NCBI GenBank assembly: GCA_933207985.1
Contig: OW240913.1
Coordinates: forward strand, 326,678,444 to 326,742,443
Direction of reading: 5' to 3'
Length of the DNA stretch: 64,000 nt
Source of the DNA: Pelobates cultripes
Lineage: Eukaryota; Chordata; Amphibia; Anura; Pelobatidae
Shown here: positions 46,611 through 60,789 of the stretch, piece by piece
Layout: each line of letters begins with the position of its first letter
Numbering within the stretch: the first letter of the stretch is position 1
Position numbers and translations under genes: made by a program
The notes under the pieces: generated by a model
The model's input: only the letters and a program-made list of their open reading frames with translations
The model's database searches: none
Told to the model about the DNA's origin: nothing

Positions 46611-49600
46611 TTCTTATACCTTGACAATCACTATTTATTGTTCATTTATTTTTTTATTTTTTCTTCATTCATTAATCAATTTGTCATATAACCTTAGCCC
46701 TAATTATTTTTTTTGTCAAGGTAAAACTACATGCTAAACTAATGAGTCATGATATAAAGTCATGGTCTAAAAGACATGAATAATATGCCATCTTGAGTGC
46801 ATTTTTTTTTTTTTTTTTAAATTCTTCTGTTTTAAAACATATGTTCATGTTTGTAATATATCTGTTTATCTAGTTTTTGTATCTAAAAATATTCTCAAAA
46901 TTATATATGCAATACAATATCCAGCCCACGTTGTACCTGAATGACTCTTCATCTACCTTAATGACATAAAAGATACTATATGCAATATGTATTTATCTTT
47001 CTGTTAAAGTCATAAAAAACCAGCACAGAAATAGAACCAAAGACACATTATGTGACCCAGCTAAACATTGGAACATGGCTTGTTGCCATATTTAATTGGG
47101 AAGAACCTTTCTTTCTTCCCTTATTAATTGTACTTTCTTATTTAACAGAGGACGACATAGTCATATTCAATTTATTTTGTAGAATGTTATGAGCTGTGAT
47201 TGAAATGCAAATTTTAGAACGTGATGTGTTATCATTCACCAATAGGTAAAGAACAAATGCAAATTATAGAACATCTCGTAATATCATTATATAACTGTAT
47301 ATAATGAAAATATATATATTCACAGGTAGAATTAATAGACAAAAAGGAATTCATATTTAATTGCTAATATTGTAAATACAATGGTCATCGGTTGTTTGTA
47401 ATCACTAATCTTTCTGTTTGTCACTGTTTGTCATCTGCTTTTAATCACTTGTTATAATACAATGTATTTCTAGTTTGACTTCAACTTAATAAAGTAATTT
47501 CTATACATGTGACCAAATCTGTTAAAGTCACATATTTTGATAGACAATTTTCTTTAAGCATTTATTTAAAATGTCAGTGTCCAAAGCATTTAAAATACTT
47601 ATGGACATGACTACGGGGGTGTAATCATAGCTTTATTACCTAAAGAAACATTTCACTGTTTGACAGCCCAAAAGTTCTCTCATGAGGCTAAAACACTCTG
47701 TACCCTCTAGAGAAAGTATGTTTTACATCACGTCAGCAGTACAGATATTTGTAAATTATTTATTGAATTCATACTTTCTCAATTCTTTAATTTATAGAAA
47801 TAAAGTGAAGTGAGTATAAAATGTTAAATGCAGACTAAACAAATAGTGTATTTTCATTAATTCAATATATGGCTAGTCTTGCTCCATTGATATGTGACAT
47901 CTTGTTAGCGAGATATTGCTGATCCCATCTGGAAGTAAAGAACTAGGGATTCCTTAAGTGCATGATGCTTCAGTAAGTATGACGGAATTAAACCTTGAGA
48001 AAGAGCGACTTATCAATGTGGCAATTAATATACCTATACAATTACTAAAGTCCTGCAGAGGCTTTCCATGCTGCAGTTGATGATGAATTTATCATTAAAA
48101 CCATTTCACTATTATTAAATTGTTTACCACTGAAAAAACTATTGTCAAATGCTATATTTTACAATCATATCAAACTAACAATGGAAAACAACAAATCCAT
48201 TCAATGTTCTGCCTCACAGGTCTATTGGGAGATTTTTAAATTTCAACACTTTATACACCTTCCACATAGCCATGTCAACCTATGAGTCCCATTTTCAAAA
48301 CCCTAAAATCTAAACTTTCACGATTAATTGTCATTTATCTAACCCTTTTTTTTTTTTACAGCTGTTTAAATATTTATTAATACTTTAGTATAATAATAAT
48401 AATATAGAGGTAGACAATGCCATGTTCCCTGGTCTATCAATTTAAATTTCTATGGATTTATAAAGAGAAGGGAGGTCCAACAAGACCGTAACTAAGACTT
48501 TGTAATGCAGTAGATGGTCACATTGCCAAGCCATTTACTTGGAATTGATTGAAGCCAGAAACAGAGTCAGCAACTGAAGAGCACTCCACCTTAACAAGGA
48601 AAATCAAGATGAAAGAACGGTGGTATTCAGGAAAAACAGTCTAATGGATTACCCAGGCTAGAACATGAAAAATGTAAAATATTTGTCTGTACTGTATGTG
48701 CAATCTGTGTGATACTTTTGCAGAATCATACTACATTTTCATTATTTTAAGCATTTGAATGTTTTTTCGTTTGTTAATACCAGTCATTGAAGAAACGTAC
48801 AATATTGAGTAATATATCCCAAAATGCTTTGTTAGGGATTATATGGAGACATGGATGTGTTTAAAATGGTCACTTAATTGCTAGGCTCCTTATATTTCAT
48901 TAATTGTGAGGCTTTTGCAAAATAAATGAGATTTTGAGCACAAGAGACCAGGACTGCTCATCGTATTGATAAAGAAGTCCAAAAGACAACAAAGAAAGCA
49001 GTTTTTTACATTTATCGATGTGCAGGTGAGGGTATCTCTGAATGGGTTATAGAATGATTTGCCTTACTAGGTAACAAGTGTAAAACCAAAGAGAAATTCA
49101 AAATCTACATCCTAAATAATTGCTGTCATTAATCATCTTCCATTTCCATCTTTTATCATATGAAGATGGATAGATATGATCTGTTTGAAGTTCGAAAACA
49201 TCTGTTTGATATCTTGTTTCAACAAATATTACATATCTTATTGGACCTATAATGGAACTCCTAATGGAACACACATTATTTTCAAAACTTATATTAATTA
49301 CAGCTTGTCACTGATGTTATTAATAGTATTTAATAATTAAATTAATAAACCCTAAAAGAAAATAAAAATGTATATTTATAAAGGGAAAGATGCAAATGCA
49401 TTATTGCAGATTGTTTATATCATAATTCCATGTATATCAATTATATGCTTGTGTTCCAAAGAGCATTACTTTCAATTATAAAAAAATAAATACAAAAATA
49501 GAACAAATATTTGCACATCCAGCCTAAAACATATGCAACAGTTAATTATTTTTTGCATGGACATAGAAATACATTTATTATTTGGTTTATTTTATTTATG

Positions 49601-51805
49601 ACTGGTATTTATAAAGTGCCAACATATTCTGCAGTATTGTACAATTAGGGCAAAATATATACACAAATACAAAAAGTAGAGAGGGTCCTGCCCATAAGCT
49701 GAGATCTAGCAATTGAAGCTCTTTTATACAAAGGGCTTAGCTAGATAGCCTGTGAGCTTACAATCTAAAGGATACAATGGGGATTTGAGACAAGAGGTAG
49801 TAGGGGGAATTTGGAAGTGATGGTTAAAAGAAGTTAACAGAGTGTGTATATATATATATTAAAAAACAAAAACTTTTAGCACAATACCCACATACTGTAC
49901 ATGAGGAATGTTGCTAAGTTTCAGAAACACATGTGGTTTGAGCCCACAGGAATACTTGATTAACCCTACTCAACAGAGGGGTGTCATGACATATCCCCAT
50001 CTTTCCATATTATGCCCCCACCCATCTACCCGCCAGAAACAAGCACATGATGCACCACCAGCTATTTAATGCAATCCCGCCACACTATCGAAATAATAGG
50101 GGGTTGTGTAACAAGGTTCTTCTCTCCACCTCCCCATCATGACTGAAACCAGGGGAGATACCATCCACTCACCTTATGTAACAGGCAGCTGCCTTGTGAA
50201 GCAGATGCATACGATTACATTAAAAAAAATAAAAATAAAAAATCCTCCATTAACTCTAATGATCCATCACTGAAGAATTTCACATCTGGGACTTCAGCCC
50301 CCAAAGCCCTCGCTGCCTCCAGCAGTGGCTATGCTGTACATGTAACATTAATAACTTGCATACGTTGAATCAGAAATATGAGTGAGTCACATTAAGAGCT
50401 GTCTATAGTTAGAAATAAGTCACATGATGTCAATAAAGTGTGTTATATAAACAGGAAATACTAATAGCAGAAACAATATAATGTTAAATATACAGTTAGA
50501 AGTATAGTATTTATAGTTAAGAAACATACAAACATTGAATGTTTTTATACCACTAAGAAGAAATATGTATTAAATAAAAAGCATATAGTTAGTATATAAG
50601 TACCTTGATCCCGACAAATCTTTGTTAACACTTACAAAAGTTTCAGTATATTCAATATACTGTATTGAGATTGACAGACACTTGCTTAAGCTTACAAGAA
50701 CCTTCTGAGACTGAGTAAATATGGAAGATCTTCTGTATAATATCTGTCATATTCCCAGAACGTATTTATAGAGTCAAAATTAAATAGTATAACACAGTGA
50801 CAGTTAACATTGAACCTCTGAGTCTTTAAATTGGATAAGAATCACGGGAATTGTTGTTCATATGTAACTAGTGTGCAGAATTTCACAGTCACTGATATCA
50901 TATATCCATCATTTAAAATTCATACTTGTAAATAATAATAAATGGAAAAGTGAATGTTATTTTTTATGCAACGATGATGTAGCAACGTGAACCACTCTAT
51001 TCTTTTTGTGATTTAAATTCTTCACATAGCCATAATATTACTTTCTAGGGTACTAAGTCCGACACCAGGAACTCTATGATGTGGCCTACGCCTTAGGCAA
51101 AAATTTCAAACATAAAAAGGTTGCTCTAATGTAGCAAAGTCTGCCACAAACTATCTTATTCCCCAATTGACTTTGTGATTTATTTCTTGCCTTATTCTCA
51201 TTATCTTGGTGACACAGCTAGCTACACATTGTAACCATACGCTGTGATGGAATAGAGCACTGCAGCATTACTTTTAATGTGAGTTTGTGCTTTGCTATGA
51301 TAAGTATGTTCCTACAGCATTAAAAATTGTCCAGATTCTTTTACAAATGAATAGTCTGGTTTCTGATATGAGCTTAGAAGCACTGATGGATGTCTTCACA
51401 TTGCTTTTAATTAAGAAAACAAATGTCAAGAAGAATGGGATAAACGTGATACTGCTAGAATTCAGATGACTATAAGTAAAATAAGATATTTCGTTCATTG
51501 GAAATGTCAAGCACCGTGTACTATTATCTCTCTTAATTTTCCACTTCACTAGCATATTTGCCAGTTATATAATACTGAAACTGTTTTACGTGCTCATTTG
51601 CCTTCCTTTATAATGTGAATTTATTATATCCACTTATTACACAATTATGAATTCACTAAGGGATGAGGAAGCCTCACTTTGTATCAAGGTGATCATTATT
51701 TGCTTGTTTTTTTTATTTAATCAATTATGCACCAATAATGCAACTTAAAGCACTTGCAAATAGGAACAGAAGTCAGGAGTGTAACTCCCATTAGTCTCAG
51801 ATAGG
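46611..51805. other. Unassigned AT-rich intergenic DNA
   Basis: No gene was recognised in 5 kb. A dispersed repeat lies at about 49570-49790 (AAAGTGCCAACATATTCTGC, then GTGAGCTTACAATCTAAAGG). Its first part is the inverse of the segment near 63105-63135. Homopolymer runs occur at 46802-46819 and 48348-48358. Confidence 0.5.
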
Positions 51806-51945
51806 CTAGGACAGATGTAGGCAGCATTTGGCAATCTATATGTTGTGGACTACATCTCCCCTGATGCTATGCCAGCATTATCATTGTAAGAGCACTATGG
51901 GAGATGCAGTCTACAACATTTGGAGTGCCGAAGGTACCTAATGAC
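51806..51945. mobile_element. hAT-like MITE
   Basis: TATGTTGTGGACTACATCTC and its inverse (AGATGCAGTCTACAACATTT) surround CTGATGCTATGCCAGCATTA. The design matches the MITEs at 23.6 and 23.8 kb. No clear target duplication was identified. Confidence 0.65.
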
Positions 51946-54561
51946 TACGAAATGCATGTACTGGCATTACTTTGAGATGAACACATAATGTGCATTAGAA
52001 AAAAAATTATTCTATAGAGAGTTTCTGGAACCATCATAAAAAACTACAAGTTTGATTGATAGGTAGTTTATGAATCTCTTTAGAACTCCAGAGATAATGT
52101 TCACTGCTATATGTTCTGTCGCTCTTTCTTCTTCTGTTGGACTGAAATTAAGGGACCGTCCATTTTTATGGAACCAACTTGAGATGATATATACTTTGTG
52201 ACTTAATGCGTTATTCATGTAGAAGCAGCCAAGAGATGATGGGTAGACTGTGGCCATGAATAGATGAACAGAGCTAGCAGTTATAAATAAGCTGGGGTAT
52301 ATAAATTATGTTTGGTTTGTACTAAAAGTAACATGTTCTTAAACAGTTGATACAAGGCAGGTTGAATCCATGGATTCATGTCATGTACTCCAAATTCTGA
52401 ATCTATCTTCTGCATGTTGTAGCAGAAATCGAAATATGGAAGTAAAGGCTGATTTTTTCCAAACTTTGCTGTCCAGTTTGGTGTACATGTGCCTGCGGTA
52501 GTTATGTATTCTTAACAGATCTGGTGTGGTCTTCTGCTGCGGAATCTGATGTAATCTTCTGCTGCTGTAACTAATGCACTTCAAGATGTGATATTGTGCA
52601 TTCAGAGATGCTCTTCTACATAGCTCTTTTGTAATGTAAGGTTATTTCACTAACGGTTATCTTTCTGGTGCCTTGAATCAGTCTGGCCATTTCTCTTTTA
52701 TTAACAAGGCAATTTTCACCTACAAAACCCCTGCTCACTTGATGCTCTTATTTTCACACATTTCTCTGTAAACTCAAGAGACTGTTGTTCATGAAAATCC
52801 CAGGAGATTAACAGTTTCTGGGGTACTCAAACCACCACACCTGACACTAACATTTAATGACATAAGTACCTGCTGTTTTTAAGATCCTGATGTGTGATTA
52901 GTTTATTTTTTTAATTTAAATTGTTTTTCAATTAAAAATAAATAACAAATACTATAGTATTGCTGTGGATTAGAATTCTAAAATGCATAAAATATGGAGG
53001 CTAAAAAAAAACAGGCTTTATGGCACATGTAATGAAAGTTTAATAGTAAAAGTGAATAATTCATGTAGAATTACCCTGCTATTAAGAACAGGTGCACAAG
53101 AAACAGTAGCGAACACAGAAAAATATACGGCACTTTTTAATAATATAAACACGGCACATAAAATAGGAACAGGTGCTTGCTAAGTGGAATAACGCATTGA
53201 ATGGTCTGAAGCTCAACAAAGCAGCACTTTAACAATGGGCTATTTAATGGCAAATAGCTTCCATTTTCGTCAGTCTCCAATACCATTTGTTAGAGATAAT
53301 CTGTTAACTTTGCTGTCCACCAATGCCGAATATAATAGTTCCAACTGAATGAGATATAAAATCCAATTTCTCTAAATATTGATGTTTGCCCATTGATGAA
53401 ACAGCGTAAATAAAAAGAGTTCAGATTTTATTGTGCCATTAAAATCTGAAATATAAAATACGTACATTTTAAATAAATTGCAGGGAAAGGAAACAATTCT
53501 GATCTAATTTTAGGTAATTTCTGCAGTTAATTAAAATCTGTATCACAAGCTCTACAAAATGGCCTTTGGACACTACAGGTATCAAATACTTTTTTAACAA
53601 ATGAACATGAAATTCTTAAAGGACCACTATTGGCACCCAGACCACTTCAGCTAAATGAACTGGTTTGGGTGCCAGGTCCCTCTAGTTTTAACCCTGCTGC
53701 TGAAAACATAGCAGTTTCAGAGAAACTGCTATGTTTCATTGATGGTTAATGCAGCCTTTTTCATATTGTTGCAATATCGACTTTTATGCATTTTTCATTT
53801 CATTTTTCTTTCTATTAAATAACTTCATATGTGTTAAAGTTTAACATGAAAAAAAGAAGCTTTAAAACACTTTCTGCTAAAGTACTTGCAGCAAGGTCTA
53901 CTAAAATGGCTCTCATGCATGTGAGTGCAACTACATGAATTGACTGAATCTTTTTTTTTTCTTATTATTTCATATGCAAGCACAAACAGAAATGAACATA
54001 CAAGGCATATTTATTTTGCAGAGCTCCACTTTTCTTAGGTTTTTTCCCCTTTAATTTTATTAGTGTTTTATAAGGGAGGTTTAAACAAACATTTAAGGTA
54101 AAAATAACCAAACTGAAAAAAACTCAGTCAGCTATGCTTCCAGTTGAATTACGTAAAATCTGAAATTCACCTTGAATTAACTTTAAATTCCCATTTTAGG
54201 AAATAACCGTGCTAACTTGGAAAGCTGGCTCCTAGGTCGTGGCTATAACACATGAGTAAGATGAAAACTACCATACAACAATAAGCTGTTTTGGTCCATT
54301 TTTTGCGTTAAACCTTTAACAATGATGCAATTCTCCATAATAATTTTTGAATCCCCAAACAAGATCACTAAAAGATGTATTGAAATATACATACTGTTGT
54401 CAAACATATTCATATACAGATTTGCACATGTTTCAGCTACATTTAATCTTATCGCACTATGTCTTACCTGCATGTAGATCTCATCTCTTAGTTAGTATGA
54501 TTCCAACAATGTCATGAAAAACTTGATTTGTACATCTGTGAATATACACATGAACTGCAGT
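51946..54561. other. AT-rich DNA with one partial TTAA MITE
   Basis: No gene was recognised. At 53617-53750 the left part of a TTAA-type MITE (TTAAAGGACCACTATTGGCA, then CATAGCAGTTTCAGAGAAAC) matches 38783-38915, but the rest of the element is missing. Confidence 0.55.
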
Positions 54562-55782
54562 TGGGTAACTAAAATTATAGATCAGGGTGGTGCAGTAGAC
54601 ATTGCTTACCTAGATTTCAGTAAGGCTTTTGACACTGTTGCACATAGAAGTCTTATCAATAAACTGCAATCTTTAAGTTTGGATTCAAATATTGTTGAAT
54701 GGGTAAGGCAGTGGCTGAGTGACAGGCAACAGAGGGTTGTAGTTAATGGAATATATTCGAAGCTTGGACTTGTCACCAGTGGGGTACCTCAGGGATCTGT
54801 ACTTGGACCCATTCTCTTTAATATTTTTATTAGTGATATTGCAGAAGGTCTTGATGGTAAGGTATGTCTTTTTGCTGATGATACTAAGATATGTAACAGG
54901 GTTGATGTTCCAGGAGGGATAAGCCAAATGGCAAATGATTTAGGTAAACTAGAAAAATGGTCAGAATTGTGGCAACTGACATTTAATGTGGATAAGTGCA
55001 AGATAATGCATCTTGGACGTAAAAACCCAAGGGCAGAGTACAGAATATTTGATAGAGTCCTAACCTCAACATATGAGGAAAGGGATTTAGGGGTGATTAT
55101 TTCTGATGACTTAAAGGTAGGCAGACAATGTAACAGAGCAGCAGGAAATGCTAGCAGAATGCTTGGTTGTATAGGGAGAGGTATTAGCAGTAGAAAGAGG
55201 GAAGTGCTCATGCCATTGTACAGAACACTGGTGAGACCTCACTTGGAGTATTGTACACAGTACTGAGACCGTATCTTCAGAAGGATATTGATACCTTAGA
55301 GAGGGTTCAGAGAAGGGCTACTAAACTGGTTCATGGATTGCGGGATAAAACTTACCAGGAAAGGTTAAAGGATCTTAACATGTATAGCTTGGAGGAAAGA
55401 CGAGACAGGGGGGATATGATAGAAACATTTAAATATATAAAGGGAATCAACACAGTAAAGGAGGAGACTATATTTAAAAGAAGAAACTACCACAACAAGA
55501 GGACATAGTCTTAAATTAGAGGGACAAAGGTTTAAAAATAATATCAGGAAGTATTACTTTTACTGAGAGGGTAGTGGATGCATGGAATAGCCTTCCAGCT
55601 GAAGTGGTAGAGGTTAACACAGTAAAGGAGTTTAAGCATGCGTGGGATAGGCATAAGGCTATCCTAACTATAAGATAAGACTAGGGAGTAATGAAAGTAT
55701 TTAGAAAATTGGGCAGACTAGATGGGCCGAATGGTTCTTATCTGCCGTCACATTCTATGTTTCTATGTTTCTATGTTTACCT
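54562..55782 (+). pseudogene. CR1/Rex1-type LINE, 5'-truncated reverse transcriptase copy
   Basis: It begins at GGTAACTAAAATTATAG inside the reverse transcriptase. It keeps AYLDFSKAFDTVAHR, VTSGVPQGSVLGPILFN, catalytic LFADDTKI, QCNRAAGNASRMLG and LVRPHLEYCTQY, then a deletion with stop at 55264-55266 and a second frame to about 55500. It is very similar to the 28.3-kb copy, so both look fairly recent. It ends in TTCTATGTTTCTATGTTTC. Confidence 0.92.
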
Positions 55783-56175
55783 GTGTGTGTGTTTGTGTGT
55801 GTGTATGTATGTATGTATGTATGTGTCAGTGTGTGTAAGTGTGCATCTGAGTGTGTGGTAATGCATACATCCCAGCATTTTAATGCCAACACAAATACAC
55901 TCCAACTCTAGCACTGTACACATATACACCCCTGCATTTATACCTTTATGTATGTGTGTATCTGAGTGTGTGTGTACATACCTGTGTCAGTGTGTGTGTG
56001 TACCTCTGTGTGTGGATGTGCCAATGTGTGTGTGTATCAAAGTGCTTGTATCTGTGTGTCAAAGGGTGTGTATCTGAGTTTGTGTGTGTGTGTATGTGCC
56101 AGTATGTGTCAAGGTGTGAGCATGTGTCAGTGTGCCTATGTGTGTATCTGCGTGTTAATGTGTATGTGTATATGT
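55779..56175. repeat. TG/TATG-rich microsatellite region
   Basis: (TG)n and (TATG)n runs start directly at the LINE 3' tail and continue as irregular TGTGTGTATC units. The Cys/Val-rich reading frames here are artefacts. The following 56175-56510 is CA-rich with ACACACAAA and TACATACAAACAC units. Confidence 0.88.
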
Positions 56176-56519
56176 GTTATAGAAATCACACAACATGCAA
56201 ACAGAGCCCTGCAAACACAAACATTACATACAAACACACCAGTTTGCTAAAACACCAATACTACACACAAATGTACATAACACTACATCCAAACAACCCC
56301 CTGCATGCAAATACAAACATTACATACAAACACATTCCTGTATTAAAACGCTAAAATTATATACAAACACCAACTCTACACACAAAAGTACACCTGCATT
56401 TAAAAGCCAACACTACACACAAGTACATCACTGCATTCCAGTGGTAACAGTACATACAAATGCACTCCTACATGCACACATACACTCTATACAATAACAT
56501 GCTGACATTCAATTGCACA

Positions 56520-58806
56520 AACACTGCTCAAAAATACAACCCTGCAAGGATGGTAGATCCCCACCTGGCATAGCATCGCAGGAGTTGTATGACAGATGGG
56601 GATCTATCTTTTCTTTACTCTTGTGCTACAGGGCAGGCCTGAATTATTATTTTTTTGCACCAAGGCACTCTCTACATTAGTTTCGCCTCAAGGTTGGGGT
56701 GGAGGGAGTGATTGCATGCCCAGGGGGCCCAAGCAGATGCTTGCCCAGGGTCCAATCAATATTAAAGATGGCCCTGACTGGGATGTGTTGGAGATAGAGC
56801 TGATAAAAAAAGGAGAAAGAAATTGATCTTTACTCTGGCCTCCCTTTGGCCTTAATATAGAATTTGATCTTAATTTGTGTTTCTAATGTTTGTTTTAGTT
56901 TGCATATACTAATTATATATATTGCTTTATTATAGCATTGGACAATGTCTTGACATAATTTTCCTTCATATCCACCTGAAAGGGTGGCTGTAAGAAGGTA
57001 TTACGTGAATTAGAACAATTCCATATCAGTGCAAACCTAAGTGCAAAAGTGTTTTGAGATTTGTAAACGTTGTATTTTCTACTCTTTTGTGCTTGTAAAT
57101 AAGTATAAATTTTGTATATGCTGCAATTTATGGTGCCATCATGTTTCCTGATACATTGCTTGTGTGTGTAAATCTTTGGTCACTAGGAGCATATTCTGCT
57201 TCTATTATTAAAGAAAGAGTTCAGATATGTAAAGCAATTCAGCTTGTTGAGGTCCTTTATGTGTCTAGAGCCTGTCACATTTGTGATAGTTTATAAATGC
57301 ACCAATTTCAACATAATTTGGCCCTGTTATGATTGGGAGCAGAAACAACTCGCTGGCTTTCAGGTAGCTAAGGAGGTATGTGCACTAAGCTAGTGCTTGT
57401 CTGCCATCCCACATTTCAATGAGCTGCAATACAGTTCATTGACAATAATAGAAAAGACACAATTGTGTGCACAAGCGCATGCATGCTTGCCACTCCATCA
57501 CAGAGCCTTCTCAATTGGATTGCTCATCAAGAGATGGAGGAGGATGCATGGGTAGCAGTGTAGGCATGGGTCACAGCACTAGAGAAAATGTGAGTAAAAA
57601 AAGCTTTTTTTAGCTTTTTACTTGAAAGGCGGGAACCTAACACTACACCATAACTAGGGCACTATAGCATTAAGAATACAGGTTTGTATTCCCAACACTA
57701 CAGTGTTATTTTATTTGAAAATTTAGAGAGGTTAAATAAGAACTATGTAAAGGCTGGATGAAAAAAATTATAATTGTAACAAGCATTTTCAGAAATGCAG
57801 GACAAGGCAAAATTAAATACCATGTAAGGCAAGTTTAGAAAAAAACAAAACAGGCAATTAAAAGCAGTTTGGGATATATGAGGTTATAACTTGGAATCTA
57901 GTGAAAAGGAGAATTAAAAAAACATGGTCATCATTGGGTTAAATTAAGTTAGGAAAGGAGTGGGGTATAGTCTAGCTCACTAACAGAATACTAAAATGGC
58001 ATAACAAAAACAAACAAATGGACAGCTGTGTTTGTGGCGGCAAGTACATTTAAGGTCTGGCTATTAGCTTAAGTTTTTCAATTTAAACCCTTGATTAATA
58101 TTTAATTTGTGCTTCAAAAACACATTTGACTATTCTAACTGGAACAGTGCATGAGCAAGTGATGTAGGTTAAAAGGTGACATTTTGGAAATGTATTTAAA
58201 ACCATTTCTGACATATTGAAAAATCTTATAGCATATATAAAGTGTTCTTTTAAACTTAGAAACATAATTGAATAGTTGTGGGACCCCATGCTAGTGACAC
58301 AGGGAAATTTCACACTGAGTGCTGTTTTGGGGGATATTCATTATACTCTAAAACATATTAAATATCTCTTTGAGCTGCAAAAACAGTCACTTCCAACTAT
58401 ACATTATAACCTTTTAAATGTCAGATGCTTAAGATCTAAATCCCTAGGGTCTCTTGAGGCATTCTCTTGTACATTCCTCTTTTGTGTGAGTATGCACATT
58501 CTGTATGGAGGTGCAAACATATTTAAGCTATGGTTCCAATTCTGGCATTTTAAGTATTTATAAAAAGATAGTAAACAAAAGTATGCATGAAAGTCCAAGG
58601 TCAAACTCAAGTGAAGCTGTGAAGTTATTAAAAACCTTTTATTAAAGGAATAAAAAGTACTATTCTAAATAGCTTTTACAGTTAGTTATTGAAACATTTA
58701 CACAGGAGAAAGGACAGAAAGGAAAAGCATAGTTTTTAAAAGCCTCCAATAATTTATTTTAACACTTGAAAAATATATTTTCTCTGTTCAAGGATACGCT
58801 TACAAT
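56520..58806. other. Unassigned DNA
   Basis: No gene was recognised. Around 57640-57715 a worn MITE end (GGGCACTATAGCATTAAG and CAACACTACAGTGTT) resembles the right end of the element at 38787-39250. Confidence 0.45.
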
Positions 58807-59436
58807 CAGTGGTGTATCCTGGTTTTGTGCTGCCCTAGGCAGGACAAAACTCAGGCACCCCCCCCCCCACCCAACCCTTCCCCCCGCCCCACCTTCTAAA
58901 TACACACACACACACACACACAGTCAGACACATACACACACACACAGTCAGACACACACACACTCACACAGTCAGACACAAACACACACACACACTCACA
59001 CAGTCAGACACACACACACTCACACAGTCAGACACACACACACTCACACAGTCAGACACACACACACTCACTCACACAGTCAGACAAACACACACAGTCA
59101 GACACACACACACAGTCAGACACAAACACACACACAGTCACACACAGTCAGACACAAACACACAGCTCCCTCGCGCGCCGGCTGCAGAGTGAGACTGGGA
59201 GCCGGAAGATGACGTCATCTTCCGGCTCCCAGCCTCACACTGCGGCGCGCGAGGGAGCTGAGCAGACAGCTCATAGGAAGTGCTCCCTCGCCCGCCCGAC
59301 CGCCTGGGATGTCAGTTAGCCGCAAGGCTAACTAGGCATTTGCCCTGGGCATTTGGGGGGCGGCGTTTTTTGCCGCCCCCTGAAAAATGCCGCCCAAGGC
59401 AAATGCCTTGTTTGCCTCGCGGCTAATACGTCCCTG
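58807..59436. mobile_element. hAT-type MITE, 630 bp, with target duplication CTTACAAT
   Basis: CTTACAAT is directly repeated at 58799-58806 and 59437-59444. The ends CAGTGGTGTATCC and AATACGTCCCTG are inverted in part. Inside are a C-rich run, an expanded CA/CAGTCAGACA tract (about 58903-59163), and a GC-rich palindrome (GGGAGCCGGAAGATGACGTC / GACGTCATCTTCCGGCTCCC, outer arms CTCCCTCGCGCGC and GCGCGCGAGGGAG). No transposase is present. Confidence 0.85.
58903..59163. repeat. CA-rich tandem repeat inside the MITE
   Basis: Units of the form CACACACTCACACAGTCAGA repeat about ten times after a pure (CA)n start. The His/Thr-rich reading frame is an artefact. Confidence 0.92.
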
Positions 59437-59666
59437 CTTACAATGTATTGTTATTAGCAACAAGTACAGAAACAGGGTAAGAAACTGGAAAGAGAACGAA
59501 TGTTAAGAAAGAACCGTAGGCACTGACAATGATATGAGTTGCAGTCCAGTATTTATGAAACAATGATTGAATGTTTGTTCATTAAAATAAGATCTTCAGT
59601 ATTAGTCAAATAATTATTATGATTCCTTTAATATAACAAATGTATGGATATATGAGGAAAACTAAT

Positions 59667-59746
59667 TTAACCCCTTAAGGACACATGACATGTGTGACAT
59701 GTCATGATTCCCTTTTATTCCAGAAGTTTGGTCCTTAAGGGGTTAA
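59667..59746. mobile_element. Small palindromic MITE, 80 bp
   Basis: TTAACCCCTTAAGGAC and its exact inverse GTCCTTAAGGGGTTAA bound an 80-bp segment with TTAA at each end. Confidence 0.75.
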
Positions 59747-60789
59747 ACCACTGACTGGTGAAATAAATAACATTGATTATATCGTTACAATGGATCCTGT
59801 CAAGGGGTGGGAAATATTAAGCAGCAAGTGATTCTTGATTTTCAAAAACAAAAAGAATGGACATCAAATTCCCTAACATCAGACACGTGTTGAAACAAAA
59901 CTAAATAAAGAAGGAGAACACTTTTTGACAGTGTCTTGTTGTCTGGTTATTTATCCAAGAAAGCAAGGACCTTGGAGACCTTCCAAAACCCAGAATAGCA
60001 AGAAGAAAGAGGCCTAACCCAGCCCCTGACAATGCCAGAGCCATTCAAAGGCACATAGTCTGCTGAAGTTGGCTATACCTCACTGACGATGCCTAACAAG
60101 GTTGAAATGATCGTCTGGGGTTGCTGTATCTCTCGTACAGAGATAGCCAGTCTGTATTTTGGATCTGTTCTGCCCTTTTGGGTGGAATCAGTCTGAGCCA
60201 CAAATGGCCTGGTTCTTTTTGTAATGACACAAGATGAGCTAAAATGAGCTCGAGAACTGAGCAGGGACCCACCAAAGGGCACGCTAATTTGAGCTGTGCC
60301 TGTAATGTAGTGAATAGAAGCAGCCAGTAGAGGCAGTAGAGTCCATGCACGATACTGGGATGCAGGTGAGAGTGCAGCTGCAGGGATAGCTAAAGGGAGA
60401 AATCAAGGACAGTTCCACAGCCCCAACCATGGGTGAAGGAAGGTAGGTAGGGGCAGTCAACAATCAGGAGCAAAGAGGGACTGCAAAGCAAATACCTATA
60501 AAAAGACTCAAAGCTAGCCAGCGAGAAAAAACAGTGGAAAGGACAGTAAGTCCAACCAAATGGGAGGTAAGGGAAGAAGAAAGAAGCAACAGAAGAAAGG
60601 AGTGAATACATTCCTAGCGCTAGTGAAGAAAACAGGAGTAGTAGAAAGGTGGGAACCAAAATTATTAAAATATCCATAATAATCCAGCAATAAGAAGATA
60701 AAAATGCCAGACAAACACACTCTTAGTTGAAAAGCACTCACCTGGAGCCAGCAGCAAAGTAAAAGGAATTAACTGTTGGTTTTCCCACC
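59747..60789. other. Unassigned DNA, possibly repeat
   Basis: No gene was recognised. At 60080-60150 a short hairpin-rich segment (TGCTGTATCTCTCGTACAGAG) looks like part of a dispersed repeat, but no second copy was seen in the window. Confidence 0.4.

Noticed and set aside
55883..56497. Cys/Val-rich and Thr/His-rich reading frames
   Set aside because: They translate TG- and CA-rich simple repeats.
58766..59212. 148-codon reading frame rich in His-Thr
   Set aside because: It is the CA array inside the hAT MITE.
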